NCBI GenBank assembly: GCA_052035915.1
Contig: JBPOHE010000016.1
Span: forward strand, 1-55,524
Direction of reading: 5' to 3'
Source: JBPOHE01 sp052035915
GTDB lineage: Bacteria > Pseudomonadota > Gammaproteobacteria > Chromatiales > Chromatiaceae
Length of the DNA stretch: 55,524 nucleotides
Made by a program: the position numbers and the translations under genes. Every line of letters begins with the position of its first letter. The stretch's first letter is position 1. The notes below the pieces were generated by a model. It did no database searches. It was not told the origin of the DNA and saw only the letters and a program-made list of their open reading frames with translations. Positions 28,578 to 37,826 of this stretch are shown one piece after another.

Positions 28578-29258
28578 TCAGTCGTTGGGTTTGAGTTGGG
28601 AGAGATGCTTGACCACCCTGGGCAGCAGTGCTTCGGTACCGCTACGCAAGGCACGGGTGTAACCACGCGAGGTGACCGTGGCGCCGGAGATGGCGTCGAT
28701 CTGCCAGGCCTCGGTCTTGGTACCGTGCTTGACCAGCTTGATGGGGTGGGCCGGGGCGGTGCCCTCGGCGTTCAGGCGTACGTCCAGTTGGTTGAAGTTG
28801 GCGCGAAAGTCCGTCTCTTTTTCCGCCCGATCGCCGAACCCCGGGGTGTCTTTGTTTTGCAGGGTCTGGACACCTATGATGCAGGCGCACCTGGGATCAT
28901 AGCCCCACAAAAGGATGATCTGATCCGCATAGCCGGCCCCTGATCCCGTCCCGGCGATCCCCACCAGGGTCCCGACGGCATCGAAGGCGGCATAGAAGAG
29001 GAGCCCCCCTTCCACAGGCCCCTCCCCCGGAACCACCCGATCCGGCAAGGCGATGTAGGGTCGACTGGTCTGGCCCTGGGGCAGCACCCGCAGCACCGCC
29101 TGTTCCTGTTCCTGCCGTTGATAGCGGGCGATGGGTACCTTGGTGTATTCGTAGGCCAGGGAGATCAAGAGCCCGGAAATAGCCGCCACCAGACCCAGCA
29201 CCAGCAACATGGTGCGATTGTCCTTTGCGGCCGTAACTGTCGACGCCGAATGGCTCAT
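28578..29258 (-). CDS. rnfG: Electron transport complex subunit RnfG (FMN protein)
   Basis: 226 aa: one N-terminal membrane helix (residues 16-36) and a periplasmic flavin domain. The motif DAISGAT (ending T194) is the site where FMN is covalently attached by an ApbE-type transferase. The block NKDTPGFGDRAEKETDF is also typical. RnfG relays electrons on the periplasmic side of the complex. Its start overlaps the rnfD stop by 4 bp. Confidence 0.95.
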   Translation of the reverse strand: MSHSASTVTAAKDNRTMLLVLGLVAAISGLLISLAYEYTKVPIARYQRQEQEQAVLRVLPQGQTSRPYIALPDRVVPGEGPVEGGLLFYAAFDAVGTLVGIAGTGSGAGYADQIILLWGYDPRCACIIGVQTLQNKDTPGFGDRAEKETDFRANFNQLDVRLNAEGTAPAHPIKLVKHGTKTEAWQIDAISGATVTSRGYTRALRSGTEALLPRVVKHLSQLKPND

Positions 29259-30328
29259 CCCTTGGCGTCCTTCTTGGCGCCTCCGGGACGCTGACCATAC
29301 ACCCTGGGCTGGGTCAACATCTGGATCAGCGGCGAAGCGGCATTACCGAGCAGGATGGCGTACATCACCCCTTCCGGCAGCCCGCCGAAGAGCCGGATGA
29401 TGACGCTGAGAAAACCGATCAGAGCCCCATAGATCCATATCCCCAGCGGTGTCACCGGTGAGGCCACCATGTCGGTAGCCATGAAGACCGCCCCCAGCAT
29501 CAGCCCCCCGGAAAAGAGGGTGAAGACCGGACTGGGGTAGTGCTGGGGATCGAGCAACCAGAAGGGAAGCACGGTTAGGGCGGCACCACCGAGTACCGCC
29601 GGGGGGATGCGCCAGTCCATCATGCGGCGACCGGCCAGGTAGATCCCACCTAGAAGGATAAGGATGGCCGAGGTTTCCCCGAGCGAACCCGCGGTCAGGC
29701 CGAAGAAAAGATCGCTGGTTCCGGTGGTGATGTATTGAAACTTTTGCAGCGATAAGGGCGTGGCGCCGGTAAAGCCATCGATCGCCACCTGGCGACTCCA
29801 TTCCAGCGTGGATGGCGGGCGGGTAAAGGGCAGCGTCATGGTCGAGGGGATGAATTCGGCAAAGCGGTGGGGAGCGAAGGCCGGCGTCCAGGTGGTGATG
29901 GCTACGGGAAAGGCCGCCTGCAAGAAGGCCCGCCCCACCAGGGCGGGATTCATGACATTGAACCCCAGGCCCCCGAATAGGGCCTTGCCCAGACCGACGC
30001 CGACGAAGCCGCCGACGGCGGCCATCCAGAGCGGAAATCCCGGCGGCAGGGTCAGACCGAGGAGCAGGCCGGTAATGGTTACACTCCAGTCCCCCAGACT
30101 GTCCGGACGACCGGCGAGACGATTGAACAAGGCCTCGGTGAGCAAGCAGGTCAGGGTGGTGGTCAGGATAAGCAAGAGCGCGCTCAGGCCGAAGGCAAAA
30201 ACCGCCCAGCCGCACACCGGCAGCAAGGTGTAGACCACGTTGCGCATGATCTTTTCGACACTGAGTGGCTGCTTCAGGTGAGGCGAGGTACGCAGCTCGA
30301 TGCGCAGATCGGTATCGGGGACGCTCAT
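29255..30328 (-). CDS. rnfD: Electron transport complex subunit RnfD (FMN protein)
   Basis: 357 aa with about nine membrane helices. The motif DGFTGAT (ending T190) is the covalent FMN site. Other family blocks are GGLGFNVMNPALVGRAF and ATDMVASPVTPLG. RnfD is a core ion-translocating subunit. The ATG at 30328 overlaps the rnfC stop by 4 bp; upstream in-frame sequence lies inside rnfC and is not protein-like. Confidence 0.96.
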   Translation of the reverse strand: MSVPDTDLRIELRTSPHLKQPLSVEKIMRNVVYTLLPVCGWAVFAFGLSALLLILTTTLTCLLTEALFNRLAGRPDSLGDWSVTITGLLLGLTLPPGFPLWMAAVGGFVGVGLGKALFGGLGFNVMNPALVGRAFLQAAFPVAITTWTPAFAPHRFAEFIPSTMTLPFTRPPSTLEWSRQVAIDGFTGATPLSLQKFQYITTGTSDLFFGLTAGSLGETSAILILLGGIYLAGRRMMDWRIPPAVLGGAALTVLPFWLLDPQHYPSPVFTLFSGGLMLGAVFMATDMVASPVTPLGIWIYGALIGFLSVIIRLFGGLPEGVMYAILLGNAASPLIQMLTQPRVYGQRPGGAKKDAKG

Positions 30329-31665
30329 GCCGCCTGCTCCCGATGCATGGTCTTGGCGATGCGGAAATATTGCACCAAGGGAATGTTCGAAGGGCAGACA
30401 TAGCTGCAACAGCCGCACTCGAAGCAGTCGAGCAGATGATGTTCCTCCACCATCTCGCCATAGCGTCTCTTGGTGGCCAGCATCCCCAGCGAGGAGGGAT
30501 TGAGGTGCATGGGGCAGGCCTCGACGCAACGCCCGCAACGGATGCAGGGATGCACCTTGCGCGGTTGCAGATCGGTATGGCCACGCTCGAACACCACCAC
30601 CCCGGACATGGCCTTGGTCACCGGCACATCCAGCGAAGCCACGGCCATCCCCATCATGGGGCCACCCAGGATGACCTCGTGGGCCTCGGGCTTGGCCCCC
30701 AGATGCTCGAGCAGAAAGCGGATGGGGGTACCCACGGGCACTAGGTAATTGCCCGGACGTTGCGCTCCCAACCCGGAGACGGTGATGACCCGCTCGGTCA
30801 GTCCTCGTCCGTAAGGGAGGAGTTCCCCGAGTTGGGCCAGGGTGCCAACATTGAACACCACCACCCCCACCTCCACCGGCAGGCCACCCGAGGGCACCCG
30901 ACGCCCGAGTAGCGCCTCGATGACCATCTTCTCCGCCCCCTGGGGATACTTGGTCTCCAGGGCGTGCACACTGATACCCATCTCCGGCTTGAGTCTGGCG
31001 GCGATGGCCGCGATGGCATCCGGCTTGTTGTCCTCCACCCCGATCATCGCCCGAGTCACGCCCAGGGCGCGCATGAGGATGCGGGTGCCGAGCAGCAGGG
31101 CCTCGGTCCGCTCCAACATGATGCGGTGGTCACAGGTAAGATAAGGCTCACATTCGCAGCCGTTCACCACCAGGGTGTCGACCGTCCGACCTTCCGGGAG
31201 CTTGAGTTTGACATGACTGGGAAAAGCGGCCCCGCCCAGGCCCACCATGCCCGTATCCTGTACCGCTTGCACCAATTCGGCCGGGCCCAGACGTTCCCAA
31301 TCCAGAGGCGCCTCATAGAGGATCTCCTGACTGGCGCCAGGATAGACATCGAGCAAGATGGCGGGCGTCTTGGGCCCTTCGGCGGTATGCACCAGCTCGA
31401 TACCCTTCACCCTTCCTGTCGCCGGGGCGTGCAAGGGCACGGAAACAAAACCCGTCGCCGCCGCAATCGGCTCGCCTCTCACCACCTCCTGGCCGGACTT
31501 GACCAGGGGTTTGGACGGGGCACCGCGATGCTGGGAGAGAGGCAGCATGAGGCGGGGGGCAAAGGGTAGACGCCGGATTGGCAGACCGCAGGTCAGGTCC
31601 TTGTGGTCCTCGGGATGGATCCCATGCTCGAAAGTATTGCGGCGAAAGAGTCGCATCAGGCCCAT
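30325..31665 (-). CDS. rnfC: Electron transport complex subunit RnfC
   Basis: 446 aa. The N-terminal half has the RnfC fold with the NADH/FMN-binding block GMVGLGGAAFPSHVKL and VVNGCECEPYLTCD. Near the C-terminus are two 4Fe-4S motifs, CIRCGRCVEACP and CFECGCCSYVCP. RnfC is the NAD-side subunit of the complex. The length is at the short end for gammaproteobacterial RnfC because the long repetitive C-terminal extension of E. coli RsxC is absent. nifJ lies 115 bp upstream. Confidence 0.96.
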   Translation of the reverse strand: MGLMRLFRRNTFEHGIHPEDHKDLTCGLPIRRLPFAPRLMLPLSQHRGAPSKPLVKSGQEVVRGEPIAAATGFVSVPLHAPATGRVKGIELVHTAEGPKTPAILLDVYPGASQEILYEAPLDWERLGPAELVQAVQDTGMVGLGGAAFPSHVKLKLPEGRTVDTLVVNGCECEPYLTCDHRIMLERTEALLLGTRILMRALGVTRAMIGVEDNKPDAIAAIAARLKPEMGISVHALETKYPQGAEKMVIEALLGRRVPSGGLPVEVGVVVFNVGTLAQLGELLPYGRGLTERVITVSGLGAQRPGNYLVPVGTPIRFLLEHLGAKPEAHEVILGGPMMGMAVASLDVPVTKAMSGVVVFERGHTDLQPRKVHPCIRCGRCVEACPMHLNPSSLGMLATKRRYGEMVEEHHLLDCFECGCCSYVCPSNIPLVQYFRIAKTMHREQAA

Positions 31666-31780
31666 GGCGGCGTCTCCCCGCGATCAATCCCGGCCGGGCC
31701 GGGATACCGACATCCAAGGCGGGCTCGAGGCAGACTGAACTCCCTCCGCCCGACCACAAAGTCATATCCCGAAACCGGTC

Positions 31781-34700
31781 TCATTGGTATTTCTGCGCCC
31801 GTTGCAGGAGTTTGTCGACGTCCTTTTCCACCGGATTCCATGGCGTACCCGGATGGATACAGCCTGCGGTGCACTTCTCCGCCGCCTTGACGATGTCCTT
31901 ATAGGGACCACCCTTGGGATCCAGGATGATGGTCTTTTTCTCGCCGTTGTAAGCGAAGATCTTGGGATTGATCTTCATACACTCGTCGCAGGCGGTACAC
32001 TCGGGCGTATCCACCCAAACCGGCTCCCAGCCACCGCTCCCCCCTTGGGCCAGGGCGCCTTGTCCATTGCCCCCCGGAGACGGCAAGGGCGGCAAATCGC
32101 TCAACTTGCCAAACCCACCCCCGGTGGCCATGGCCAGTAAGGAGGCGGTGAGCTTTTGCGCCATGTCGCGTTTGGCTTGCTCGACCATGGCCGCAACATC
32201 CACCCGCTTGTATTGGCCGGCCAGGGATTTGAGTTGACGCCAGAATTGCCGCCGCTCCTCGCAGGAGCGCACCAGTTCGGCGGAAACCAACACCCGCATC
32301 AAGCGGTTTTTCTGATCGACTCCCCAGATGAAGGGGAAGCGACCCTCCCGATCTTCCGCCTGCAGATCGAGAAACTCATGCAGGGGTAGCATGTTGTCGT
32401 TCCAGGTCTCGGGCGGAGCCTTGCGGAAATGTTTGCGGAAGCGTGCCTCGGTGACGGCGAAATCGGCAAAGGTCATGGGCACTTCGAGGCTCTGCTCGCC
32501 CCCTTTCTCGTCCAGGTATTTGAGACCGTAGCTGGGCCAATCCTCATCCAGATCGGGATTGCCTTCGATATCCAGACATTCTTCCAAGGTCTCGCCGGCA
32601 TCCGGATCAAATTTGAGCAAGGGATAGGCGCGCCCTTCCAGAGCGAGCTTGCTCTGCACGAAGGTAGCGTCATCCGCCACCCCATGCTCGGGCTGGCAGA
32701 CGGCATAGACGTTGAACAAGGCCGGACGGCGACTACTCAGTCCATCGATGAACCCTTCCAAGAGGTGGGTGATGTTGGCGAGGGAACCCTGCATCACATA
32801 GGCCGTGCGGTGGGCCAGACCGATGAGGCTCATCTCCTTGCGCGCCTCGGTCTTACCCTTCCACGCCTTGCCATAGGGGGCCATGTCCGAAACCTGGCTG
32901 ATGAAGCCGGAGGTACAGGCCTGTCCACCGGTATTTGAATAAACCTGGGTATCCAGCACCAGCACCTTGATCGGCATGCCCGACATCAAGGCCCGGGACA
33001 GATTCTGGAAGCCGATATCGTACATGGCACCGTCACCGCCGAAGGCGACCACCGGCGGACAGAGCCACCATTCCTCATCGCTGAAGGACTTCCAGTTGAA
33101 ATAGGTGAAGAAGTTGTCATGCTCCGCCGGGACATACTTCCCCTCGAGTTCCAACTTGGCCATGCGGATCGCCTTGAAGCCTTCGGCCATCTTGGCCATG
33201 TGGCCCTCGAAGATACCCATGGCGACGGATGGCGAGTCCTGGAACAGATGACTGCTCCAAGGGAAGGGATAGGGGTTGAAAGGATAGGTGGAGCCCCAGA
33301 CCGAGGTGCAGCCGGTGGAATTGACCACGCCCATCGAAGCCCGCCCCTGGCGGTTGACGCCCTGGGTATAGAGCCAATGGAGATGCTTGAGTTTTTCCAG
33401 CAATTGGGTCACCCAGCGTAGCCAATGGGGATCCACGGGGCGGGATTTCTGCCCGGCCTCGAGAGAGGCGGACAGCTCTGTCAGAGTCAGGTCCCGGTCC
33501 TGGTGGCTGTCCAGGGCCGATCGAATGGCGGAGATATTGCCGAGATCCATTCCCTCGGCCAGCTTGAGACGGATATGCCGCTCCAATCTCTGGATCAGAT
33601 CCTCGATCTGTTTCAGATGCTGCCGCACCCGCGGCTGCATGAGCGCGGAGATGGTAGAGGTAAAGAGATGGATCAAGGTCTTTTCGCCGCATCCCATGCA
33701 GGCGCCATCACCGCACACCATGGAGCCGTAGTTGCGCTTGTCCAGCAACAGGGTCTCCAGGGCACCGATCCGCTGCTCCAGATCCTCAATGCGGATGAAC
33801 TCGGGCTTGGTGGTCGGCAGTTCGAGCCAGAAGGCCCAGCGACGACGCATTTGCTCCACGGCTTCGCTGGTCTGGGGTTCGGCCACCAGGGCACCGTCGT
33901 CACAAATGCGGACGCACTCCATACAGCCCTTGCAGGTATAAGGATTGACCGTGATAGCGAAAAGTCCACCGCTGCCCTTGTCCTTTTTCTCCCGATTGCC
34001 CCAGTAGGGCTTGGTGATGGAAAACTGAAAATCGCCGATCGCCTCCGACAACAGCCCGAGTTCCTTTTCCAGACTTTCTCGCTGCTCCGGGGCGACATCC
34101 GACTCCGAGAGGGTCTCCAGCATCGCCCGGTCGAGCAGCTTGCCCACCTCGGCGGCCTCGCCCGCCTGCTCCAAGAAACTGCGTAGACGTTTCTCGATCT
34201 TGCGGCTCTCGCGCCGGAGATGCTGGGTCGGTTGTACCTCCCGCTCGATGCGGTTGATGGCGGTGGTGAATACCTCGCCGATGCTGCTGACCAACCCGGG
34301 GATGGCGCTATCCGGACAGATGCTGAAGCAATCGCCGCAGGCGGTGCAGTTCTCCGGGACGTATTTGGGGTACTCGAAGCGGATCTGGGTCATATCGCGA
34401 TAGACCCCGGTGGCCACCGGCATGATGGACAGCGCTATGTAGGGATCCGCCAGATTGTCATTGCCGCGACCGGTGGCATAGAAATAGCCGGTCTGCTCCC
34501 AGAAGCGATGGATATCGGAGACGCCGCCGTCGGCTTCCGGCAACTGTTTGAGCATGATGGGTAGACCGGCTTCCTTGCGTTTTCCGCCCATCTGGGTCCG
34601 GCTGAGGACCTTGTTTTTGACCTCCCGGATCTCGTCGAAGCCGCGATGCACCACCCGCAGATTATCCTGCACCACCCGCTCACCCTTGGTGCCGAACTTG

Positions 34701-36709
34701 TGGCGCAGCTGGTCCTCGATGGCCCCGAACAGACCTTCTTCGTCCAGTCCGGCCCGCTCCATCAGGGGCGAAGCGGCAAAGAAGGCCCCCTGGAAGGCAT
34801 TGCCCTGCATGCGGAACTGCAACTCGGGATCGGTGGCCTCTTCCCGGGCGATTTTGAAGCCATCGAGATAATAAAAGTGATAGTCGTTGTCGAGGATCTG
34901 CTTCTGGGCCTGGTAGGGAATGCTGGCCCAGACCGCTTCCTCGTTCTCCAAACCCGATTGGATGATGAAGACGCCTCCCTTACGCAAGCCGTTCAAGGGG
35001 TTTGAATGGTGGAAGACATTGGGATCCGGCGAGATCACCACGTCCACATAGTGATATTCGGAGTTCAAGCGGATGGGCGTCGGCGCCGCGGCCAGATAAT
35101 AAGTAGTGGGTTGACCCTTCTTCTCCGAGCCGTATTTCGGATTGGCCCGGATATCGAACCCCAGCAACTCGAAGAGGGTCATAGCCAGGTTCTTGCCCGT
35201 GGTCACCGCACCCCAGCCGCCCACGGAGTGCATGCGTACGGTGATGGAACCCTCGGGCATGAGGTTGGGGTTCTCACTGCCGCGGATACCCAGTTCCTTC
35301 ACCTGGGGATAGGCATCCAGCAGGGCCTGCAGGGCGATCTCCTGTTTGGGGGTGGCGGGATCCCGGGCAAAATCCACCGAGAGGTAGAAGAATTTGCGCT
35401 GTTTTCCCTCCGGCAGCATGTTCTCCACCGCGCCGATCAGCCCTTCGGGTTGCAGATCGCGACTGCCGAGACCATAACAGCCGGAATAGAGCCGCGGCAT
35501 CTCGGTCGGCTTGAGGCCGTCATACTGCGGATAAGGCATCGCCTCCCCGCGCAGGACGGCGCCGTTTTCCAGTCCCTTGGTGAGGGCGGCGCGTACCTCC
35601 CGCATCAGGGGTAAATCCTCGGCCAAGGGCTGATCGGTGCGCTCGAGCACGGCTACCGCCTTCTTGCCCTTGAGCAGACGGACCACCAGATCCCCTGGGA
35701 AAGGCCGGTACATGGTGATGTTCACCACCCCTACCTTGAGCTTGCGTTTCTCGCGCAGGTAATCCGCCACCGCCTCCGCCTGGACCACCATCGAGCCCAT
35801 GCCGAGAATCAGGTAGTCGGCGTCTTCCACCCGATACCCGCTGACCCGCCGGTAACGCCGCCCGGTCAGGCCGTAATACTCGTCCATCGCCTGCTCGGTG
35901 ATGGCCTTGATATGGTCGAAGAAATAGGGACGCTGGGCGGCCACCGCCTGCATATAGGCGTCCTGATTCTGCACCGAGCCGGAGACCATGGGATTGTCGA
36001 TATTCCACAACTCGGGCACCCGCCGTCGTTTCGGCCCATAGACCAAGCGCTGGGCCGGAGTCGGGCACTCGATGATGTCATCCGGTCGACCGAGAAACTC
36101 GGCGATCAATTCCCGCTCGGGGACGTTCAGGGGTTCGATCAGATGGGTGGTGAGAAACCCATCCTGGGCTACCGCCGCCGGGGTCAGGGAAAGCTCGGCG
36201 ATCTTACGTCCGATGAGGTTGAGATCCGCCGCCTCCTGGGCGCTCTTACCCATGACCTGGAAGAAGCCGGTATCGTCGATGCAGTGATAATCGTCATGGG
36301 CGCAGTGCACATTGAGGCTGGCCTTGGTGATGGCGCGACAGCCGATGTTGAGCACATAAGGCAGGCGCTTGCCCACCGCCGCATAGAGCGACTCGTGCAT
36401 GAAGGCCACGCCTTGGGCGGAGGAGAAATTGGCCGCCCGCAGACCGGTCATGGACATCCCGGCCGTCACGGCCGCGGCGGCATGCTCGGATTCCGGTTCG
36501 ATAAAGATCAGGGGCCGATCGGAAATATTGATATGGCCCTTGGCCGTCTCTTCGGCCCAATACTCGCCCATTTGCGTCGAAGGGGTGATGGGATAGGCCC
36601 CGGCGGCATCGGAGGCTTCCCGTTCGCACATAATGACAGCGGAATTGCCGTCCATCGCCATGCGAATACCGGGATATTTGAACTGCTGTTGCTCCTTCTT
36701 ACCAAACAT
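31781..36709 (-). CDS. nifJ: Oversized pyruvate:ferredoxin/flavodoxin oxidoreductase
   Basis: 1642 aa, against about 1170-1200 for the usual single-chain enzyme. The N-terminal pyrimidine and transketolase-type domains (EREASDAAGAYPITPST) and the gamma domain (residues ~470-640, SVGGWGAVTTGKN) come first. Two 4Fe-4S motifs begin at C788 and C926, separated by a ~130-residue helical insert. A CGDGACMGCGEKT cluster site, a second helical insert, and the thiamine-diphosphate site GGDG (1224-1227) follow. A C-terminal ferredoxin-like domain starts at C1571. It converts pyruvate and CoA to acetyl-CoA and CO2. It is embedded between rnfB and rnfC. Confidence 0.93.
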   Translation of the reverse strand: MFGKKEQQQFKYPGIRMAMDGNSAVIMCEREASDAAGAYPITPSTQMGEYWAEETAKGHINISDRPLIFIEPESEHAAAAVTAGMSMTGLRAANFSSAQGVAFMHESLYAAVGKRLPYVLNIGCRAITKASLNVHCAHDDYHCIDDTGFFQVMGKSAQEAADLNLIGRKIAELSLTPAAVAQDGFLTTHLIEPLNVPERELIAEFLGRPDDIIECPTPAQRLVYGPKRRRVPELWNIDNPMVSGSVQNQDAYMQAVAAQRPYFFDHIKAITEQAMDEYYGLTGRRYRRVSGYRVEDADYLILGMGSMVVQAEAVADYLREKRKLKVGVVNITMYRPFPGDLVVRLLKGKKAVAVLERTDQPLAEDLPLMREVRAALTKGLENGAVLRGEAMPYPQYDGLKPTEMPRLYSGCYGLGSRDLQPEGLIGAVENMLPEGKQRKFFYLSVDFARDPATPKQEIALQALLDAYPQVKELGIRGSENPNLMPEGSITVRMHSVGGWGAVTTGKNLAMTLFELLGFDIRANPKYGSEKKGQPTTYYLAAAPTPIRLNSEYHYVDVVISPDPNVFHHSNPLNGLRKGGVFIIQSGLENEEAVWASIPYQAQKQILDNDYHFYYLDGFKIAREEATDPELQFRMQGNAFQGAFFAASPLMERAGLDEEGLFGAIEDQLRHKFGTKGERVVQDNLRVVHRGFDEIREVKNKVLSRTQMGGKRKEAGLPIMLKQLPEADGGVSDIHRFWEQTGYFYATGRGNDNLADPYIALSIMPVATGVYRDMTQIRFEYPKYVPENCTACGDCFSICPDSAIPGLVSSIGEVFTTAINRIEREVQPTQHLRRESRKIEKRLRSFLEQAGEAAEVGKLLDRAMLETLSESDVAPEQRESLEKELGLLSEAIGDFQFSITKPYWGNREKKDKGSGGLFAITVNPYTCKGCMECVRICDDGALVAEPQTSEAVEQMRRRWAFWLELPTTKPEFIRIEDLEQRIGALETLLLDKRNYGSMVCGDGACMGCGEKTLIHLFTSTISALMQPRVRQHLKQIEDLIQRLERHIRLKLAEGMDLGNISAIRSALDSHQDRDLTLTELSASLEAGQKSRPVDPHWLRWVTQLLEKLKHLHWLYTQGVNRQGRASMGVVNSTGCTSVWGSTYPFNPYPFPWSSHLFQDSPSVAMGIFEGHMAKMAEGFKAIRMAKLELEGKYVPAEHDNFFTYFNWKSFSDEEWWLCPPVVAFGGDGAMYDIGFQNLSRALMSGMPIKVLVLDTQVYSNTGGQACTSGFISQVSDMAPYGKAWKGKTEARKEMSLIGLAHRTAYVMQGSLANITHLLEGFIDGLSSRRPALFNVYAVCQPEHGVADDATFVQSKLALEGRAYPLLKFDPDAGETLEECLDIEGNPDLDEDWPSYGLKYLDEKGGEQSLEVPMTFADFAVTEARFRKHFRKAPPETWNDNMLPLHEFLDLQAEDREGRFPFIWGVDQKNRLMRVLVSAELVRSCEERRQFWRQLKSLAGQYKRVDVAAMVEQAKRDMAQKLTASLLAMATGGGFGKLSDLPPLPSPGGNGQGALAQGGSGGWEPVWVDTPECTACDECMKINPKIFAYNGEKKTIILDPKGGPYKDIVKAAEKCTAGCIHPGTPWNPVEKDVDKLLQRAQKYQ

Positions 36710-36831
36710 GGGAAACCTCGCAATGACTGGGTTATGTTTGCTCGGGGGACCTGAAGGCTGGGGTGGGTCGGTGACGACCTCGTTTCACCCCGCTTGATCA
36801 GGATGAGCGGATAGAGTGAAGACGAGATAGG

Positions 36832-37707
36832 TCAGGGGATGGGTAAGGCCTCTTTGCGATAAATCTTCTTGGCATGCCTGCCTTTTTGTTTTGCTTGTTT
36901 GTCATCGAACCAGATGATGGCGCCGGTGGGACAACGCTCGATCGCCAGGGGCGAGGCCAAAGCATTCTTCCCATAGTCGATGACAGCAAGATTGTGCTTG
37001 ATCGCCACCACTCCCTCGGGGGCATCCGCGGCACAACGGCCACAGGCCGTGCAGGCGACCTCGCAGAGCGATTCGGCGGCCTCGCCGAACTCCTGATTCT
37101 TGCAGGCCACCCAGAGACGATGCTCGACCGGATGCAGGGAGAATAACTTTTTCGGGCAGACCTCGACACAGTCCCCGCAGGCGGTGCATTTGTCGGTATC
37201 CACATGGGGAAGCCCGTGGCGGTCCAGTTTGATGGCGTTGAACTCGCAAACCACCTCGCAGTCACCCAATCCCAGACAACCCCAGGTACAGCCCTTGCCG
37301 CCCCCGGCCACCAAGGCGGCGGCACGACAAGAGGCCAAACCGGCATAGTTGGCACGCAGCAAGGCGACATGATTGCCACCACCACAGGCCAGCCGCGCCA
37401 CCCGTTTTTCCACTTTACCCAGAGAAACGCCAAGGAAATTGGCGATGACCTGGTTCATATCCCGGGTGTTCACCGTGCACTGGGCGGGTTGTAATTCACC
37501 CTTCACCAGGCTTTCAGCAAAGACGCGGCATCCCGCCGTGCCACAAGCGCCGCAGTTGGCGTGGGGGAGCATCTCTTCCACCGCATCGATGCGGGGATCT
37601 TCGTAGACGTACAGGCGGCGGCTCGCCAGTGCCAACAACAACGCCAGCAACAGACCCAGCCCACCCATAAAGGTGGCCGCAGCGGCGATGGTGCTCATGG
37701 GGTCCAT
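36832..37707 (-). CDS. rnfB: Electron transport complex subunit RnfB
   Basis: 291 aa. An N-terminal membrane helix (residues 11-28) is followed by the 4Fe-4S domain NCGACGTAGC...C, then a ferredoxin section with CTWGCLGLGDCEVVC, CTACGDCVEVCP and CTACGRCAADAP. RnfB accepts electrons from ferredoxin. It is longer than the ~190-aa gammaproteobacterial form, more like RnfB of strict anaerobes. It is the first gene of the cluster, divergent from a LysR regulator, with nifJ 122 bp downstream. ATG codons at 37707 and 37698 are both possible. Confidence 0.95.
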   Translation of the reverse strand: MDPMSTIAAAATFMGGLGLLLALLLALASRRLYVYEDPRIDAVEEMLPHANCGACGTAGCRVFAESLVKGELQPAQCTVNTRDMNQVIANFLGVSLGKVEKRVARLACGGGNHVALLRANYAGLASCRAAALVAGGGKGCTWGCLGLGDCEVVCEFNAIKLDRHGLPHVDTDKCTACGDCVEVCPKKLFSLHPVEHRLWVACKNQEFGEAAESLCEVACTACGRCAADAPEGVVAIKHNLAVIDYGKNALASPLAIERCPTGAIIWFDDKQAKQKGRHAKKIYRKEALPIP

Positions 37708-37826
37708 GGCGGTTTGCTCGATTCTTGCAAATTTCTATGGCTGTTTATTGCAATACTATTACGAGATGCAGTATAAGCAGTCAGGAAGTATTTGCCCAAG
37801 CAATATTTTTAATCGTTAATATTAGA
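37708..37826. promoter_or_regulatory. Divergent promoter region between rnfB and the LysR gene
   Basis: This AT-rich 119-bp gap contains the inverted repeat ATACT-N12-AGTAT at 37753-37774, a plausible LysR-type operator, and two TTGCAA palindromes at about 37725 and 37748. It must hold the promoters for the rnfB-nifJ-rnf operon and the regulator. No FNR-type box is visible. The operator assignment is inference from the divergent layout. Confidence 0.5.

Noticed and set aside
35912..36754. 280-codon open frame on the plus strand
   Set aside because: Antisense to the N-terminal domains of nifJ; composition typical of reverse-strand shadows.
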